From Tissierellia bacterium (GTDB lineage: Bacteria; Bacillota; Clostridia; Tissierellales; Peptoniphilaceae), in contig JAUNVF010000008.1 of the NCBI GenBank assembly GCA_030537815.1, positions 1-53,518 on the forward strand: a DNA stretch of 53,518 nt, in the 5' to 3' direction. The translations under genes and the position numbers were made by a program. The notes under the pieces were generated by a model. It saw only the letters and a program-made list of their open reading frames with translations, searched no databases and was not told the DNA's origin. Shown here piece after piece: positions 1-8,789 of this stretch; the stretch's first letter is position 1, and every line of letters begins with the position of its first letter.

Positions 1-2
1 AA

Positions 3-940
3 ACAGATGCCGATAAAATCACACCAATTGTTCCTGAAAAGACAAAGGTAAATGATATTGCAAACTTAACTGAAGATGAAAAAGCAGCAGTAAAGAAAGC
101 AGTTGAAGATGCGAACAGGGGTAATTTCCCAGCAGGCACAACAGTAACTGTTGGACAAGATGGCACAGCAACAATCACGTATCCTAATAATTCTAAAGAT
201 ACGATAGCAGGAACAGATTTAGTTGAAGCAAAAACCGATGCCGATAAGATCACACCAATTGTTCCTGAAAAGACAAAAGTAAATGATATTGCAAACTTAA
301 CTGAAGATGAAAAAGCAGCAGTAAAGAAAGCAGTTGAAGATGCGAACAGGGGTAATTTCCCAGCAGGCACAACAGTAACTGTTGGACAAGATGGCACAGC
401 AACAATCACGTATCCTAATAATTCTAAAGATACGATAGCAGGAACAGATTTAGTGGAAGCAAAAACCGATGCCGATAAGATCACACCAATTGTTCCTGAA
501 AAGACAAAGGTAAATGACATTGCCAACTTAACGGAAGATGAAAAATCAGCAGTAAAGAAAGCCGTTGAAGATGCAAATAAAGACAATTTCCCAGCAGGTA
601 CAAAAGTAACTGTAGGAAAAGACGGCACAGCAACGATCACGTATCCAGATAATTCTAAAGATACGATCGCAGGAACAGATTTAGTGGAAGCAAAAGCTCA
701 AACTGAAACCGATGCTGATAAGTATAATCCACAAGCTCCAGATAATAAGATTCCAGTAGATGATAAAAATAATCTAACGGATGAAGAAAAAGATCAGGTA
801 AAGGATGCTATTAAAGACAAGAATCCTGAATTACCAAATGGAACAGAAATAACTGTAGATGCGAATGGAGATACTACAATAACGTATCCTGATAATTCTA
901 CAGATACGATCGCAGGAACGGATTTAGTGGAAGAGAAGGC
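3..940 (+). repeat. Four tandem in-frame Rib-like repeats
   Basis: Units start at 3, 234, 465 and 708. The first two are exactly 231 bp and differ at only four positions by eye. The third is 243 bp because it carries an extra AQTE, and the fourth is clearly diverged. The array runs past the left window edge, so the true copy number is higher or unknown. Confidence 0.9.
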
Positions 941-1934
941 CGATGTAAATGACAATCCTGTAGATCCACGGCCAACAGAACCAACAAAACCAACAAAACC
1001 TGCAAAACCACAAGATCCTGAGCAACCAGGAAGTGAAGTAGAAAAGCCTGATACAGATAGAATCTTCGGTCAAGATAGAATCGAAACTGCTATCAAGGTT
1101 TCTAAACAGAAATTTGGTCAAGCAGAGACAGTAATAATCGCAAGACATGATGTATTTGCAGATGCATTAGTGGCAGGACCTCTTGCTTATGCACTTGATG
1201 CTCCTATCTTGCTTTCAAGACCAAATGAACTTCCAAATAATGTTTTAGCAGAGATCGAAAGACTCGGAGCTAAAAATATAATAATCGTTGGTGGACTTGC
1301 GTCTATAGATGAGAATGTTGATAGGGCTCTTAGAGAAATTGACAATGACCTCGAGAGATTGGAAGGACCAACCAGATATGAAACGGCTGTAGCAGTGGCT
1401 AAAAAACTAAAAGAAGTAAATGGCGGAAATAATACAGCTGTAATCGCAACTGGAGTAACATATCCTGACGCATTAGCAGTAGGACCATTTGCGGCAGTTG
1501 AAGGAATGCCTATTCTTCTAGTAAAACCAAATGAATTACCGACAGTAGTTGGAGATGCATTTGAAGAACTAGGAATAGAAAAAACCTATATAGCCGGTGG
1601 AGAAGCTTCGGTTGGAGAAGAGTTAGAAACACAGATGCCAAGCTTGATAAGAAGATTCAGCGGAAATGACAGATATGAAACTGCAGTTGAAATCGCAAAA
1701 GCTACAATGCCAAATGCAAAACATATATATATGGCATCAGGAGAAGTATTTGCGGATGCATTGGTAGCGGGACCGGCAGCGGCGAAAGAAAATGCACCCA
1801 TACTACTAAACAGAAGAAATGAAGCACCACAGGTACTCGTAGAATATATAAATGGATTGAATCTAAATAAGATTACAGTAGTTGGTGGAGACAACACCAT
1901 TACTCAAGAATCGATAGAGAGTCTATTTAAGTAG
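3..1934 (+). CDS. Surface protein with Rib-like repeats and CWB2 anchor (5' partial)
   Basis: The frame is open from the first bases of the window, so the N-terminus and signal peptide lie outside it; 643 residues are visible. Four repeats of about 77-81 residues come first (residues 1-312), each ending in a YPDNS-DTIAGTDLV-type segment, as in Rib/alpha-like surface repeats. A proline/lysine-rich linker follows (about 320-349). Three CWB2 modules (Pfam PF04122 type) follow, opening with FGQDRIETA, GPTRYETA and GNDRYETA. CWB2 triplets are known to hold proteins non-covalently to secondary cell-wall polymers, so this is probably a surface adhesin held by its C-terminus. GTG at 453 could be read as a start but is only an internal valine. 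A terminator follows at 1943. The ligand is unknown. Confidence 0.9.
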   Translation, partial: TDADKITPIVPEKTKVNDIANLTEDEKAAVKKAVEDANRGNFPAGTTVTVGQDGTATITYPNNSKDTIAGTDLVEAKTDADKITPIVPEKTKVNDIANLTEDEKAAVKKAVEDANRGNFPAGTTVTVGQDGTATITYPNNSKDTIAGTDLVEAKTDADKITPIVPEKTKVNDIANLTEDEKSAVKKAVEDANKDNFPAGTKVTVGKDGTATITYPDNSKDTIAGTDLVEAKAQTETDADKYNPQAPDNKIPVDDKNNLTDEEKDQVKDAIKDKNPELPNGTEITVDANGDTTITYPDNSTDTIAGTDLVEEKADVNDNPVDPRPTEPTKPTKPAKPQDPEQPGSEVEKPDTDRIFGQDRIETAIKVSKQKFGQAETVIIARHDVFADALVAGPLAYALDAPILLSRPNELPNNVLAEIERLGAKNIIIVGGLASIDENVDRALREIDNDLERLEGPTRYETAVAVAKKLKEVNGGNNTAVIATGVTYPDALAVGPFAAVEGMPILLVKPNELPTVVGDAFEELGIEKTYIAGGEASVGEELETQMPSLIRRFSGNDRYETAVEIAKATMPNAKHIYMASGEVFADALVAGPAAAKENAPILLNRRNEAPQVLVEYINGLNLNKITVVGGDNTITQESIESLFK

Positions 1935-1942
1935 AAGTAAAG

Positions 1943-1980
1943 AAAGAGTCAAAATGAGAAATCATTTTGGCTCTTTTAAA
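1943..1980 (+). terminator. Rho-independent terminator after surface protein
   Basis: A 15-bp stem (AAAGAGTCAAAATGA against TCATTTTGGCTCTTT, with one G-T pair), a four-base loop and a short T run, just after the stop codon at 1934. Confidence 0.8.
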
Positions 1981-2074
1981 TTGAATTATTAAATTATGAG
2001 TTTACTTGAATTATAGAATTATTTTTGTATTTTCAGTTTCTGATTCGTTAATTCATCTGATTGAATTTTAAATA

Positions 2075-3535
2075 TTATCCTCTTGGGATCATATTTAAAA
2101 TCATATCTCGCAGTTCAGGATAGCCTCGATATTCATCTATGGGTGCTTCTTCTAAGATGAAGCTTATATCCTCGACTTCTTTTGGAACTTTGACTTTTCC
2201 TTCGACAATACTGGGGGTGAACGAGAAGATATCGTCTCTGTATCTTATATTTATATTTGCATTTGCTTTTTCATAAATATTTTGCATGGATAGTGCGTAT
2301 TCGATAGTATATGTTTTCTCTTTATCTGTCGATACTATATTTCCAGATTCGTCGACGGATTCCTGATATATTATCGCATTCTTGAATTTTGGAACTATGA
2401 GATAAAATTCATCTGCTTCAACTGTGAAATTATCGCTTTCAGTCGAATATCTTATCAGCAATTCCGGAGGTTCGCTATAGCCGTATCCAAATATGAGATT
2501 GTCGAGATTTGAAAGCAATGCTTTGATGCCCTCTTCTTCATCGGCTTTTCCGAGATAAATTATATATGCGATTTTATCTTCTGGTATTTTTGGATTGCCT
2601 ATGGTATTTGACATCATTGCGAATAGAGGATTTATCTCATTTTCGCCTATTTGAAGCGGGAGGTCCATCTCTTGAGTTAAAAATCTAAAACCCAGACCGT
2701 AATTTGTAGCCAAATTATAATTTAATGAAAGTTTTCCAGCGCTATCTATATAGAGAAGATTTTTGTCATCTTCCCAGAAATTTTTCAATGTCTCTGCTGC
2801 AAATCGCCTGAATGTAAATGGCCCGTCAGGGAAGAAGGTATCGTCTTTTGCGGCTCTTATTATATTTTCTTCTATCATGGTATCGGGTATGTCTATATCA
2901 AATTTTTTCGATATTTCTCTGTCGTCGAGGATTTTTCCTGTTTTTAAGTCGAATGTGTAGTTTTCATAGACTTCGTAGGCATAATCTTCAATCAAATTAT
3001 GATAAAATAATACGCTCAATATTTCGTCGTCGTCAAAAATATAGTAGCCGGCATTACACCAGTTAAATTCTTCTTCTAAAATTTGATTTTCATATGCTTC
3101 AATAGCTTTTGCTTCAATTTCGTCAAGGTATTCATTCGTCTTCTTTGCGTCCTCAGAGTCGATGAGAAATCTCGGTATATGAATATCTTCGGCTTTTACA
3201 ATATACCCGCTATCTGACATATATTCTTTTTTGGAAACTTTTTTGTATATCTCCCTGTCTTCAACCCATGCAGTCGATAATGATCCTATTTCGGCTCCGG
3301 CTTTTGTCTTAGGACCGGGAGGCTTAGGAATTTCATTTTCTTCTTCCTTTTCCTCTTTTTGTTTTTCTTGTTTATCTTTTTCTGCTTTTTCTATTTTTGG
3401 GATTTCAATATCTTTTTCGCTGCTCAGATTTGTATTTTCATCTTTTGGAGTATCTTCTGAATTTTTATCGCAAGCGGAAAATATGAGCGTAAAAGAAATC
3501 GCAAGCAATATATATAATTTAAATTTATTTTTCAT
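2075..3535 (-). CDS. Predicted lipoprotein, RsiV/DUF3298-like
   Basis: 486 residues. The N-terminus is a lipoprotein signal with a lipobox ending in FSAC (Cys22), followed by a charged low-complexity linker rich in K, E and D (about 25-75) and then a globular domain. An 'IPRFLIDSEDAKKTNEYL' segment, a 'DDEILSVLFYH' strand and a 'TFDLKTGKILDD' turn recall the DUF4163/DUF3298 region of RsiV-like extracytoplasmic proteins. That assignment is a fold-level guess. A GAGGTG ribosome site precedes the ATG. The gene sits 16 bp downstream of a paralogue that shares the same segment order, so the two are probably co-transcribed. Function is unknown; an envelope role is likely. Confidence 0.75.
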   Translation of the reverse strand: MKNKFKLYILLAISFTLIFSACDKNSEDTPKDENTNLSSEKDIEIPKIEKAEKDKQEKQKEEKEEENEIPKPPGPKTKAGAEIGSLSTAWVEDREIYKKVSKKEYMSDSGYIVKAEDIHIPRFLIDSEDAKKTNEYLDEIEAKAIEAYENQILEEEFNWCNAGYYIFDDDEILSVLFYHNLIEDYAYEVYENYTFDLKTGKILDDREISKKFDIDIPDTMIEENIIRAAKDDTFFPDGPFTFRRFAAETLKNFWEDDKNLLYIDSAGKLSLNYNLATNYGLGFRFLTQEMDLPLQIGENEINPLFAMMSNTIGNPKIPEDKIAYIIYLGKADEEEGIKALLSNLDNLIFGYGYSEPPELLIRYSTESDNFTVEADEFYLIVPKFKNAIIYQESVDESGNIVSTDKEKTYTIEYALSMQNIYEKANANINIRYRDDIFSFTPSIVEGKVKVPKEVEDISFILEEAPIDEYRGYPELRDMILNMIPRG

Positions 3536-3551
3536 TTTTTCACCTCGATTT

Positions 3552-4871
3552 CTACTTGAGATCTAATATAAATTCGTATAGATTTTCGTCATATGCTTGA
3601 TTGTCCACTTGAATTAGTTTTTCTATATCTATCAAGCCGTCTACTCCTTTAAATTTTCCATTTTCGAGTTTTGGGATTATATCAAATATTTCGTCTCTAT
3701 ATATCAATGACAATTTAGAATTGACTTTGTTTTGGTAATTTTGGATTGACAATACTGATTCCATTCCTATCTCATCATATGATACATATCCGGATTCGTT
3801 TCCATCTTCATCTGTATTTATCATCATGACGACTGTGTTTTTATATTTTGGAACGACGAAGTATATTTCATCGCCTTTTAATTTAAATCCGTCTTCGCTG
3901 TCCATTTTATAGAGAAGGTCGTATGAATTTAAATATTTTTGATTTATGGAGATTAGTCGTCTTAGTGAATTTTTTAGTTCTTCGCCTTCTTCTGATGATC
4001 CAAGATATGCGATAAATCCTTTTTCATCTACTGAATTTGGGTCGATATCCAAACCATTCGCCATTTTTACGAATATTGGATTTAATTCGTCTTTTGAGAG
4101 TTGATTTAAAATGTCGAGAGGCCTTTTAACTTCTATATATCCTGATCCTGCCAATGTAGCAACTGTATATATGGCTGAGAGTTTTCCGGTTCTGTCGATA
4201 TAAAATCTATTTGATTCCCGAGGTAGACCCCAGTGCTCTAATAGGCTCGTCGCTTTGAAAGCTGATGGTTTAAATTCGATATTACCGGAATAGTATCTGC
4301 ATTGACGCAAGATATTTTCTTCGATTATAGTATCTATATTTTCTCCGACTCCGAATTTTTTTAAGATTTCATCATCTGTCAAAATTTTCCCGTCTGGCAG
4401 CGAAAAAGTATAGGCTCTGTGTTCGATAAAGGCGCCGGCTGTTAGATTCGTCATCTCAACGACGACACTTAAAATGTCGTCATCTTTGTATACTTCGTAA
4501 TCTATGCTTCCGAGCGGACCGATGTCGTAATCGATACATTTTTCGTATTCCTCGATGAAATGACTTTCGATATCATCCAGTTCTGAATTAGCTTTTTTGG
4601 CATCTTCCGAATTTAATTTGATATATGGGATATCGATTTCACTCGCATCTAATGTCGAGTATTCGAATTCCTTATAGGGAATGGATACCTTTGATGAAAA
4701 GCTTCTGCTCTCGACCAAATCGGTATCTACTGAACCAGGAATGCCTGGTGGCTTTACAAATGCCTGTACAGTATTAATTAAAGATGTAAAGATGAGCGTA
4801 AAGGCAAATAAAAGGCTTAGGATGCGATTTCTTTTCTGGGCATTTAATCGTCCATTTAAATTATCAATCAT
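3552..4871 (-). CDS. Secreted paralogue of the downstream lipoprotein
   Basis: 439 residues. The N-terminus has basic residues, a hydrophobic stretch (about 18-34) and VQA, consistent with an ordinary signal peptide; there is no lipobox cysteine, unlike the neighbour. The mature part has the same landmarks as that neighbour: 'IDIPYIKLNSEDAKKANSEL', 'DDDILSVVVEMTNL', 'TFSLPDGKILTDDEI' and 'FYIDRTGKLS'. One copy is probably membrane-anchored and the other released or wall-associated. An AAGGAG site precedes the ATG at 4871. This is the first gene of the two-gene operon. The RsiV/DUF3298-like relationship is tentative. Confidence 0.75.
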   Translation of the reverse strand: MIDNLNGRLNAQKRNRILSLLFAFTLIFTSLINTVQAFVKPPGIPGSVDTDLVESRSFSSKVSIPYKEFEYSTLDASEIDIPYIKLNSEDAKKANSELDDIESHFIEEYEKCIDYDIGPLGSIDYEVYKDDDILSVVVEMTNLTAGAFIEHRAYTFSLPDGKILTDDEILKKFGVGENIDTIIEENILRQCRYYSGNIEFKPSAFKATSLLEHWGLPRESNRFYIDRTGKLSAIYTVATLAGSGYIEVKRPLDILNQLSKDELNPIFVKMANGLDIDPNSVDEKGFIAYLGSSEEGEELKNSLRRLISINQKYLNSYDLLYKMDSEDGFKLKGDEIYFVVPKYKNTVVMMINTDEDGNESGYVSYDEIGMESVLSIQNYQNKVNSKLSLIYRDEIFDIIPKLENGKFKGVDGLIDIEKLIQVDNQAYDENLYEFILDLK

Positions 4872-5033
4872 TGCATAACTCCTTTCATTTTATTTTCTTT
4901 TATTTATGTATCAGATTAAAATACCGATGATTATCGATATTTAATATAAATTAATTATATCATATTCTCTTGATGCATTGCCAAGAATTAGTTAGGTTCG
5001 TAATGATATCTGAGTGCATATATCATATAAATT

Positions 5034-5062
5034 AAACCGACGAAATTTCATTCGTCGGTTTA
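5034..5062 (-). terminator. Hairpin terminator of the C69 peptidase gene
   Basis: An 11-bp perfect stem, AAACCGACGAA against TTCGTCGGTTT, with a six-base loop; read on the minus strand it is followed by an AT-rich tract. It lies just past the 3' end of the gene at 5098. Confidence 0.7.
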
Positions 5063-5097
5063 ATTTTAAATTTCCAGATTAGTCTAAATTAAAATAT

Positions 5098-6519
5098 TTA
5101 TAGATTTTTATCCATTAAAAATGTGAGTTTAGAAGTTGATATCGCTCTAACTGCATAGTCCTTTAATTGCTTTAAGGTTTCTTCCATATAAAGATCTGCA
5201 GTTTTTTGATTTTCTCTTGTTAGGTATTCCAATAATTCTTCGTCTGATTTGTCAACTGCTCCTTCTGTTATTTCCTTGACTCTTTGTCTGCCAAGGATCA
5301 TCATCCTCTGTATATATTCGCTCGTATCTCTATGGAATAATTTGTAATGGGTTTCTGCATAGTAGGCGAAGATTTTTGCTATCCAATAGGCATTGTCTAA
5401 TGAGATTTCTTCTTCTGTATTCTTGTACTGTCTAGGCGTATCATTTATATATGTGAAAAAGGGTATGAATGGGTTGAAAGCACCAGTGCCCATGGATATC
5501 CACTGTATTCCTTTAAGCCTATTCTGAGCCTCGGGTCGCATTTGAAGTATATGCCCATGAGATGTTCTTGAAAGGGATATGGATCTAAATCTTCTTTTTT
5601 GATTTTCATCTCCCATCCAGCCGATAGGATCATATACTGTTTCATTATAATGTGATCCGAGAACTCGGGCGACATCTTCATGAGATATCAGAAAAGGAGA
5701 TTTTTTTATAAATGGGATATCTCCAGATTCCGGATCATAATTTTCATTTGGGCTGAGCAGCTTATGGGCATACCAAGCTCTGGGGCAATTGTAGACCCTG
5801 TCTAATTCTCTATATGTCCCAAATATCTTTCTAAAATTAAATCCTTCCCTATACGGATTTAAATTATTATCTGATACAAATTCTCTTATTCCGTCTGACC
5901 ATAAATAATTTTCTTCGTCTTTAAAATCGATCTCTTCTATGCATACATGATTAGGTGCGACGGCATAGGAATCATCGGGAATCCTAACGGCTACCCAGTG
6001 ATGCCCAGTCGGAATTTCCATATACCATGCTTCGTTTTCGTCGGCGAAAATTATACCATTTCCTTCGGCCGATCCATATCTTTTTATCAATTCTCCGAGG
6101 AATTTTACTCCATCTCGGGCGGTATTTACAAAAGGCGTTACGACATCATTTATCGCATCTTCAGCGACGCCTTTATCTATAAGGGGATCTAGAGCTAGGA
6201 CCCTTTCATTTCCGTATAAGCTCTCTGTAGAACTTACGGCTACATTTGATTCATTTATGCCGGCCTGCGCATATTCTCCGGGTTCATTTGAATCTTCGGA
6301 TGGAATCGCCGTATATCTCAAAGCCTTTTCCGGAAGTTCGTAGACTAATTTTGTGTTTTCAGAAATATATTTCCTGTCTTCAACTTTTGATGGCTCATAG
6401 ACGACGAATTTCTTAGGATTGATAGGACCATGGTAGTCTTCGTTGCGCGCTATTATTATGCTTCCGTCTATGCTAGCTTTTTTACCTACAATTACAGTGG
6501 TACATTCGTGTTTTCTCAT
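5098..6519 (-). CDS. C69-family dipeptidase
   Basis: 473 residues, normal length for peptidase family C69 (PepD-type dipeptidases). These are N-terminal nucleophile hydrolases in which a short propeptide is removed to expose a catalytic Cys. Here Cys6 after MRKHE is the predicted nucleophile, followed by the family landmarks 'VGKKASIDGSIIIARNED'. Other family-like segments are 'EAWYMEIPTGHHWVAVRIPDD', 'VAPNHV' and 'PFFTYIND'. No signal peptide is seen, so it probably acts in the cytoplasm on dipeptides, which fits an amino-acid-fermenting host. A GGAGGG site precedes the ATG at 6519. It is transcribed alone, divergently from the phosphoesterase gene. Confidence 0.92.
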   Translation of the reverse strand: MRKHECTTVIVGKKASIDGSIIIARNEDYHGPINPKKFVVYEPSKVEDRKYISENTKLVYELPEKALRYTAIPSEDSNEPGEYAQAGINESNVAVSSTESLYGNERVLALDPLIDKGVAEDAINDVVTPFVNTARDGVKFLGELIKRYGSAEGNGIIFADENEAWYMEIPTGHHWVAVRIPDDSYAVAPNHVCIEEIDFKDEENYLWSDGIREFVSDNNLNPYREGFNFRKIFGTYRELDRVYNCPRAWYAHKLLSPNENYDPESGDIPFIKKSPFLISHEDVARVLGSHYNETVYDPIGWMGDENQKRRFRSISLSRTSHGHILQMRPEAQNRLKGIQWISMGTGAFNPFIPFFTYINDTPRQYKNTEEEISLDNAYWIAKIFAYYAETHYKLFHRDTSEYIQRMMILGRQRVKEITEGAVDKSDEELLEYLTRENQKTADLYMEETLKQLKDYAVRAISTSKLTFLMDKNL

Positions 6520-6760
6520 TTTTCCCTCCGATTTATGATTTGGATATTATAGTGAAAATAATATCTATTTATATTATATATTAGGTGGAATCGATAATCA
6601 ATATTAAAATCAAAGCAAAGAATAATATTTGAGATATCATTAGATTTAATTTTTAAAGACAAATTATTATTTTTAAATATTGTCTCAAAATAGTTCTAAA
6701 TTCTCTAATCATCTATTTTTACCTGTATTTTGTGCTATAATAATCTTGGGAGGGATTTGA

Positions 6761-7303
6761 ATGAAGATTGGAATTATCAGTGATACTCATGGAGGGCTGA
6801 TGGATTTTAGCAGAGCGGTGGAATATCTGTCGGAGTGTGAAAAGATAATCCATTTAGGCGATGTTTTAAATCATGGTCCCAGAAATGGTCTTCCTCCATA
6901 TTATGATCCGAAAACCATAGCCGCCGGATTATCTAAGACTAATAAATTTATATATATTCAAGGGAATTGCGATTCTGAAGTGGACGAGATGGTTACGGGA
7001 AAGAATATTCACGAAAAGGAAAGGCTGATAGAAGTCGACGGATTTAGGATATATGCTGTGCATGGTCATAAGGGCTCTGAAGAGGAGAGAATTAAAAAGG
7101 CAAAGGAATTAAAGGCTGATATCTTGCTTTATGGTCATACTCATATAAAAAAACTGGAGAAGATTGACGGAGTTCTGGTCTGCAATCCAGGCAGTACGAC
7201 TTTTCCTAAGGACGGATCGAAGTCAATCGCTTTTTACGAGGACGGGGTTTTGAATTTGGTCGACTTAGAACAAAATGAGATCATAATTTCTGAGGAATTA
7301 TAG
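6761..7303 (+). CDS. YfcE-type metallophosphoesterase
   Basis: 180 residues. The calcineurin-like metal-binding signature is complete: D8 and H10 in SDTHG, D34 in HLGDV, N69 in QGNCD, the VHGHKG histidine and the GHTH pair. YfcE/MJ0936-type enzymes are Mn-dependent phosphodiesterases of uncertain physiological substrate. A TATAAT at 6734-6739 and GGGAGGG before the ATG support this start. The stop codon touches the ATG of the next gene, so the pair is translationally linked. Confidence 0.9.
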   Translation: MKIGIISDTHGGLMDFSRAVEYLSECEKIIHLGDVLNHGPRNGLPPYYDPKTIAAGLSKTNKFIYIQGNCDSEVDEMVTGKNIHEKERLIEVDGFRIYAVHGHKGSEEERIKKAKELKADILLYGHTHIKKLEKIDGVLVCNPGSTTFPKDGSKSIAFYEDGVLNLVDLEQNEIIISEEL

Positions 7304-7939
7304 ATGAAGAGAAAAGATTATCCTAAAAGACTTATAGGCCTCTTATTCGGCCTTTTTTTATACGCAGTCGGAATCGTGATGACCGTCAATGCCGAGATAG
7401 GATATGCTCCATGGGAGGTTTTTCACAAGGGAATTGCAAATGTGACTATTTTCTCTTTTGGAATGGCATCCATATGCGTCGGTCTGGTACTTTTGTTATT
7501 TGATTATCTTATGGGCGAAGCTATAGGAATTGGCACTATTTTAAATATAATACTGGTCGGAACATTTATAGATATAATAATGTATTTTGGATTGATACCA
7601 AAACCGGAGAATTTATTTTTCAGGTTGATTATATTTTTCCTCGGATTTTTTGTAATAGCATTTGCATCTTATTTTTACATAAAAGCCGGATTCGGTGCAG
7701 GGCCGAGGGACAGTGCTATGGTGGCTCTTCATAGAAAGACGAATTTGCCTATCGGAATCTGCAGGTCGGGAATTGAGATCACGGTTACATTATTGGGTTA
7801 TATCTTAGGCGGGCCTGTTGGAATGGGTACTGTTTTATCTGCATTGATAGCGGGATTCGTAATTCAAACAGTATTCGGATTTTTGAATTTCGATCCCAAG
7901 GATATCAGCCATGAAAGCATCTTGATGAGGAAGAATTGA
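7304..7939 (+). CDS. YczE/YitT-like integral membrane protein
   Basis: 211 residues with about five or six hydrophobic segments and the small-residue loops typical of the YczE/YyaS family ('AEIGYAPWEVFHKG', 'IKAGFGAGPRDSAMVAL', 'GTVLSALIAGF'). The two repeated G-x-G-P/APW motifs suggest an internal duplication, as in YitT-type proteins. The transported substrate, if any, is not known for the family. The ATG follows the upstream stop without a gap. Confidence 0.85.
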   Translation: MKRKDYPKRLIGLLFGLFLYAVGIVMTVNAEIGYAPWEVFHKGIANVTIFSFGMASICVGLVLLLFDYLMGEAIGIGTILNIILVGTFIDIIMYFGLIPKPENLFFRLIIFFLGFFVIAFASYFYIKAGFGAGPRDSAMVALHRKTNLPIGICRSGIEITVTLLGYILGGPVGMGTVLSALIAGFVIQTVFGFLNFDPKDISHESILMRKN

Positions 7940-8000
7940 CGAGATTCCCATAGATTAGGATAAATGGAGCTTATATTTACAGTTTAACGACCATTTATTC

Positions 8001-8029
8001 TTGATTTTATCTCTTTATTGTTATATATT
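8001..8029 (+). promoter_or_regulatory. Sigma-A-type promoter for the amidotransferase/lipoate operon
   Basis: TTGATT at 8001-8006, a 17-bp spacer and TATATT at 8024-8029, ending about 43 bp before the ATG at 8073. It is the only good promoter seen before the gene run ending at 12415. Confidence 0.55.
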
Positions 8030-8072
8030 ATCTTTTAGAACTATTCTATTTTGGCATTTATTGGGGGACGAT

Positions 8073-8789
8073 ATGACTAAATTCATTGGTATTTCTGCTA
8101 GTATCGTAAAAGATGAAGGAAGAAAGAGATTCAGAGTCGACCATGCATATATAGATTCAATCTTGAATGCGGGCGCTCTACCTCTGATGATACCCGTATA
8201 TGAAAATGTCGAGAATTTAAGGGCTTTGGTATCCGAGATGGACGCTCTTATTTTAGCGGGCGGCGCTGATGTTTCTCCATTTTTATATGGAGAGGATCCC
8301 CTGACGGAAGAAGAATTTCAACCCGACAGAGATAAATCCGAGATGGAGCTTTACAGGCTGGCAACTGAAAAAGGAATCCCTATAATGGGAATTTGCAGAG
8401 GTCTGCAATTAGTAAATGTGATTAAGGGTGGGAGTCTTTATCAGGATTTGAGAAAATTTAAATTTGAGAAGGTCCATCATAATAGGATAAAGGTAGCTGA
8501 TGAGGGACCTGATGAGATGTATCATTTTATAAATATTGACAGGAAGTCAAGATTTTATAAATACTCGGGATCTGAGCAGATAGTTGTCAATTCTATCCAC
8601 CATCAGGCGATAAAAGATCTCGGACTCGGATTAAAGGCGACGGCCTTTAGCAGAGATGGTATAATAGAAATTGTAGAAGATGAGAATTATCCGAATTTTT
8701 GGGGATTTCAATTTCACCCTGAAAGACTTTCGGAAGACGAGATTTTTAATAATATATTCAAAGATTTTTTGAGGAGCGCCGATGATTAA
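8073..8789 (+). CDS. Gamma-glutamyl-gamma-aminobutyrate hydrolase-like class I amidotransferase (peptidase C26)
   Basis: 238 residues from the ATG at 8073, which has a GGGGGAC site five to ten bases upstream; an upstream in-frame extension lacks a ribosome site. The fold is class I glutamine amidotransferase: 'LILAGGADVSPFLYGEDP' oxyanion-strand region, nucleophile elbow MGICRG with Cys108, and 'FQFHPER' with His215 and Glu217, so the catalytic triad is intact. PuuD-type members cleave gamma-glutamyl amide bonds such as gamma-glutamyl-GABA. The substrate here is not predictable. The stop overlaps the start of a paralogue whose active site is lost, which suggests a paired function. Confidence 0.9.
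   Translation: MTKFIGISASIVKDEGRKRFRVDHAYIDSILNAGALPLMIPVYENVENLRALVSEMDALILAGGADVSPFLYGEDPLTEEEFQPDRDKSEMELYRLATEKGIPIMGICRGLQLVNVIKGGSLYQDLRKFKFEKVHHNRIKVADEGPDEMYHFINIDRKSRFYKYSGSEQIVVNSIHHQAIKDLGLGLKATAFSRDGIIEIVEDENYPNFWGFQFHPERLSEDEIFNNIFKDFLRSADD

Noticed and set aside
3-940. CRISPR array or simple DNA satellite
   Set aside because: The repeats are long, in frame, keep reading sense and have no unique spacers, so they are protein-coding repeats.
1586-1900. Minus-strand ORFs over the surface protein and similar long antisense ORFs (for example 16780-17348, 39148-40365, 44120-44434)
   Set aside because: They lie fully inside well-supported genes on the other strand, have no ribosome sites or recognisable domains, and reflect biased codon use.
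453-1934. Surface protein starting at GTG 453
   Set aside because: The same frame is open to the window edge, the codon is a valine inside a repeat unit, and no ribosome site precedes it.
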